From Rhizobium phaseoli (GTDB taxonomy: Bacteria > Pseudomonadota > Alphaproteobacteria > Rhizobiales > Rhizobiaceae), in the NCBI RefSeq assembly GCF_003985125.1, contig NZ_ML133568.1:337749-401748 (forward strand): DNA of 64,000 nt, read 5' to 3'. The first letter of the stretch is position 1; every line of letters starts with the position of its first letter. Of this stretch, positions 62,004-64,000 are shown piece after piece. The notes below the pieces were generated by a model, which was not told the DNA's origin, searched no databases, and worked only from the letters and a program-made list of their open reading frames with translations. A program made the translations under genes and the position numbers.

Positions 62004-62392
62004 TGGAGTTCGCCTGCTTCGGAGGTTGAATATGGTGAAACCCGGGACACATCCCGGCCGTGGCGAGCAGCCTCATGCTTATTGACCCCGTGTTTGCGAT
62101 CAATTCGCCATCGTTGGGTTAATTATCGTACTTAAAAGTACCTTAATGGTTAACGCGATGGCGTGAGCCGAAATTTTTCTGAATTGCGACACGTCGAAGA
62201 AGGGAGCTTGTCTGCCGATCGGCGGCGAGAACTGGTCTCGAGCTCGGCGGCAAAAATTCCGCGCCGCCGATTGACGCCCCGGCGAAAAACCGACTATCAC
62301 TATTAAATCAATTTGATTGACTTCAAATCGCACTGTGATCCCGGCGCCGGTGCCGGTACGCTCGAAGCCTGGTTTCCCTTGAAGGAAGAGTG
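62004..62392. other. Divergent gap between flagellin and hexosaminidase genes
   Basis: It holds the upstream regions of both genes. A perfect 14-base palindrome GTACTTAAAAGTAC lies at 62128-62141, about 130 bases before the flagellin start. Around it lies an A/T-rich stretch (62100-62165) that probably contains the flagellin promoter. AAGGAAGAGTG stands before the hexosaminidase start. Confidence 0.5.
62128..62141. promoter_or_regulatory. 14-base palindrome upstream of flagellin
   Basis: GTACTT-AA-AAGTAC (perfect as GTACTTAAAAGTAC apart from the central bases). It is a candidate site for a motility regulator. No match to a named operator is claimed. Confidence 0.4.
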
Positions 62393-64000
62393 ATGATGTC
62401 GACACCGCGACCGAACGCCCTGCGGCTTGAAACCCATTGGAACCCGCCCGCCGACGGCAAGGAATTCTCTTATGTCCTGCGCCTCAAGAACCTCGGCAGC
62501 GAACCGCTTTCGAATTTTTCCCTCTGCGTCAGCGGCCCCGGCCGCGTCGATCCGGCCGGACGCGTCGAAGGCGCGACGGTCTCAAAGCGGCTTTCCAATT
62601 TCACCGAATTCCAGCCGCCGGCCGGTTTCGTTCTCGGCGCCGGCGAGACCTGGACAATCTCCGTCTATGCGCTGAGCTGGCAGTTCCGCCACTGGACGGA
62701 CGGTGCGACGAGCGCCTATCTCGCGCTTGCCGATGGCAGCACCATCGTGCTCGGCGTCGAGCCGACGCGCTCTTCGGTCAGCAACGCGGGCCTGAAGCGT
62801 GGCGCCGAGATCTATCCGGTTCCCGCCAATGCGCCCGTTCAGATCTCGGTCATTCCCTGGCCGAACCATGTCGCGGTCGCCTCGCGCCGGCCGCTGCCGG
62901 CCGGGTTTGCCCCGCGGGCGCAGAGCAGCGAAGGGGAGGCGGCGGCGAAAGGCTTCGCGGCGCTGGTCGACCATCTCTTCGCCGTCGAAGGCATCGTGCG
63001 CAGCGAGGCGGAAGGCGCAGTGCCGGTCATCCTGCAGGATGCCGCCGGCTTCGGTCCCGAAGCCTATCGGCTGAGCTTCGACGAGGAGAGGCTGACCATT
63101 GAGGCGAGCGGCCGCACCGGGTTTCTCTATGGCCTCGTCACACTCGGCCAGATCTGGCGCGGCGCCAGGCTGCATCCCGGCGTTTTCCAATTTCCCGCAT
63201 CCGGCGAGATCGTCGATGAGCCGGCAATGGGCTGGCGCGGCCTGCACCTCGATGTCGCCCGCCAGTTCTATGGCGCCGCCGAAGTCAAGAAGCTGCTGGC
63301 GGTGCTTGCCTGGAACAAGCTCAACCGCTTCCACTGGCATCTTTCCGACGACGAGGCCTGGCGCGTCGAGATCGACGCTTATCCCGCCCTGACCGAGATC
63401 GGCGCCTGGCGCGGCCACGGCCTTGCCGTGCCGCCGCTGCTCGGGTCGAGCCCGGCCCGCACCGGCGGCTACTACACCAAGTCAGTCATCCGCGAGATCG
63501 TCGCCCATGCGAAGAGCTTCGGCATCGAGATCGTGCCCGAGATCGACATGCCCGGCCATTGCTACGCCATGCAGCAGGCGATCCCGGAGCTGCGCGATCC
63601 GGCCGAGAAAGGCAGCTACTACTCGGTCCAGGGCTTTCCCGACAATTGCATCAATCCGGCCCGCGAGCAGACCTACGAGATCGTCGAGACGATCCTTGCC
63701 GAACTGATCGAGCTCTTTCCGTTCAAAACAATCCATCTCGGCGCCGACGAGGTGCCGCTCGGCGCGTGGTCCGGCTCGCCGGCAGCGCTCGCGCGCCTGC
63801 GGGATGTCGCCGGCGACGCGGTTGCCGATGCCCATGCCAAGCGGCTGAACGTCGTCACCAACACGCATGGCGCCGACGATATCCACGGCTCCGGCGCGGC
63901 GATCCTGCAGGCGGAATTCCTGGAGCGCGTTCAGCGTTTCCTGGCGAGCAAGGGCTGCATCACCGGCGGCTGGGAGGAGGCGGCGCACGGCGACGTCATC
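62393..64000 (+). CDS. Beta-N-acetylhexosaminidase, GH20 (3' end outside the window)
   Basis: The frame opens at the ATG at 62393 (or 62396) and runs past the window end for at least 535 residues. After an N-terminal beta domain (NLGSEPLSNFSLCVSGPGRV) and a GH20b domain (YRLSFDEERLTIEASGRTGF) comes the TIM barrel. The barrel carries RGLHLDVARQFYGAAEVKKL, NKLNRFHWHLSDDEAWRVEI, IEIVPEIDMPGHCYAM and the catalytic Asp-Glu at 452-453 in HLGADEVP. It releases terminal GlcNAc/GalNAc by substrate-assisted catalysis. AAGGAAGAGTG precedes the start. Confidence 0.9.
   Translation, partial: MMSTPRPNALRLETHWNPPADGKEFSYVLRLKNLGSEPLSNFSLCVSGPGRVDPAGRVEGATVSKRLSNFTEFQPPAGFVLGAGETWTISVYALSWQFRHWTDGATSAYLALADGSTIVLGVEPTRSSVSNAGLKRGAEIYPVPANAPVQISVIPWPNHVAVASRRPLPAGFAPRAQSSEGEAAAKGFAALVDHLFAVEGIVRSEAEGAVPVILQDAAGFGPEAYRLSFDEERLTIEASGRTGFLYGLVTLGQIWRGARLHPGVFQFPASGEIVDEPAMGWRGLHLDVARQFYGAAEVKKLLAVLAWNKLNRFHWHLSDDEAWRVEIDAYPALTEIGAWRGHGLAVPPLLGSSPARTGGYYTKSVIREIVAHAKSFGIEIVPEIDMPGHCYAMQQAIPELRDPAEKGSYYSVQGFPDNCINPAREQTYEIVETILAELIELFPFKTIHLGADEVPLGAWSGSPAALARLRDVAGDAVADAHAKRLNVVTNTHGADDIHGSGAAILQAEFLERVQRFLASKGCITGGWEEAAHGDVI

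Noticed and set aside
1..64000. CRISPR array or intact insertion sequence
   Set aside because: No regularly spaced direct repeats, no cas genes, and no complete transposase with terminal repeats were found.

Overview
The window looks like a secondary replicon (chromid or megaplasmid) of a fast-growing Rhizobium of the R. etli / R. leguminosarum type. Supporting signs are the high GC and alphaproteobacterial codon use, NadQ-type control of nadABC, a sarcosine-oxidase-like/glx/glnT block, several rhizobial regulators, and nadABC and minCDE together without rRNA genes. The replicon assignment is inference. I recall nadABC and minCDE on R. etli p42e-type replicons.

Layout. 1-4.6 kb: the regulator nadQ, then nadABC behind a promoter with two inverted-repeat operators. 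4.8-9.8 kb: a large BTAD/TPR activator, a 46-residue peptide, YcaO, TfuA, a small unknown protein and an XRE regulator, which together form a candidate peptide-modification (thioamidation-type RiPP) cluster. 9.8-12.6 kb: a patchwork of a cupin, a truncated TPR fragment, and a TetR/tautomerase/VOC group. 12.7-16.8 kb: an L-fucose-type pathway (lactonase-like hydrolase, IclR, SDR, L-fuconate dehydratase). 16.8-19.5 kb: a thioredoxin-reductase-like flavoprotein, a TetR and a methyltransferase.

19.5-26.4 kb is an RNA-repair island. A sigma-54-type promoter and RtcR face an rsr (Ro60/TROVE) - three Y RNA - rtcB operon, and beyond rtcR lies a T4 Rnl1-like ATP-dependent RNA ligase. The three Y RNAs each carry a GRCGAATG motif, a closing stem and a permuted tRNA-like module. 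26.6-38.9 kb holds soxBDAG-like genes, a GlxA-type AraC regulator, an XRE-cupin regulator, three glutamate-synthase-like subunits, a type III glutamine synthetase and purU. As a set this matches the N-methylglutamate route for methylated amines better than isolated sarcosine oxidase.

39-46.5 kb is a block of SDR, F420-reductase-like protein, RND efflux pump and two TetR regulators. It is followed by a degenerate copy of the purU 3' end. 46.9-48.8 kb: minCDE. 48.9-52.5 kb: aldo/keto reductase, flavin amine oxidase and a DnaQ-like exonuclease. 52.7-53.2 kb: a DUF1127 gene followed by four stem-loops that each display CCTCCTCCC in the loop, a close match to the CcaF1-CcsR / cuckoo RNA arrangement of Rhodobacter. 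53.4-55.9 kb: kduI, kduD and a GntR regulator. 55.9-64 kb: a GH94-like phosphorylase of 1095 residues, an MFS exporter, an orphan flagellin and a GH20 hexosaminidase cut by the window end.

All family calls come from reading motifs and gene order. No database search was run.
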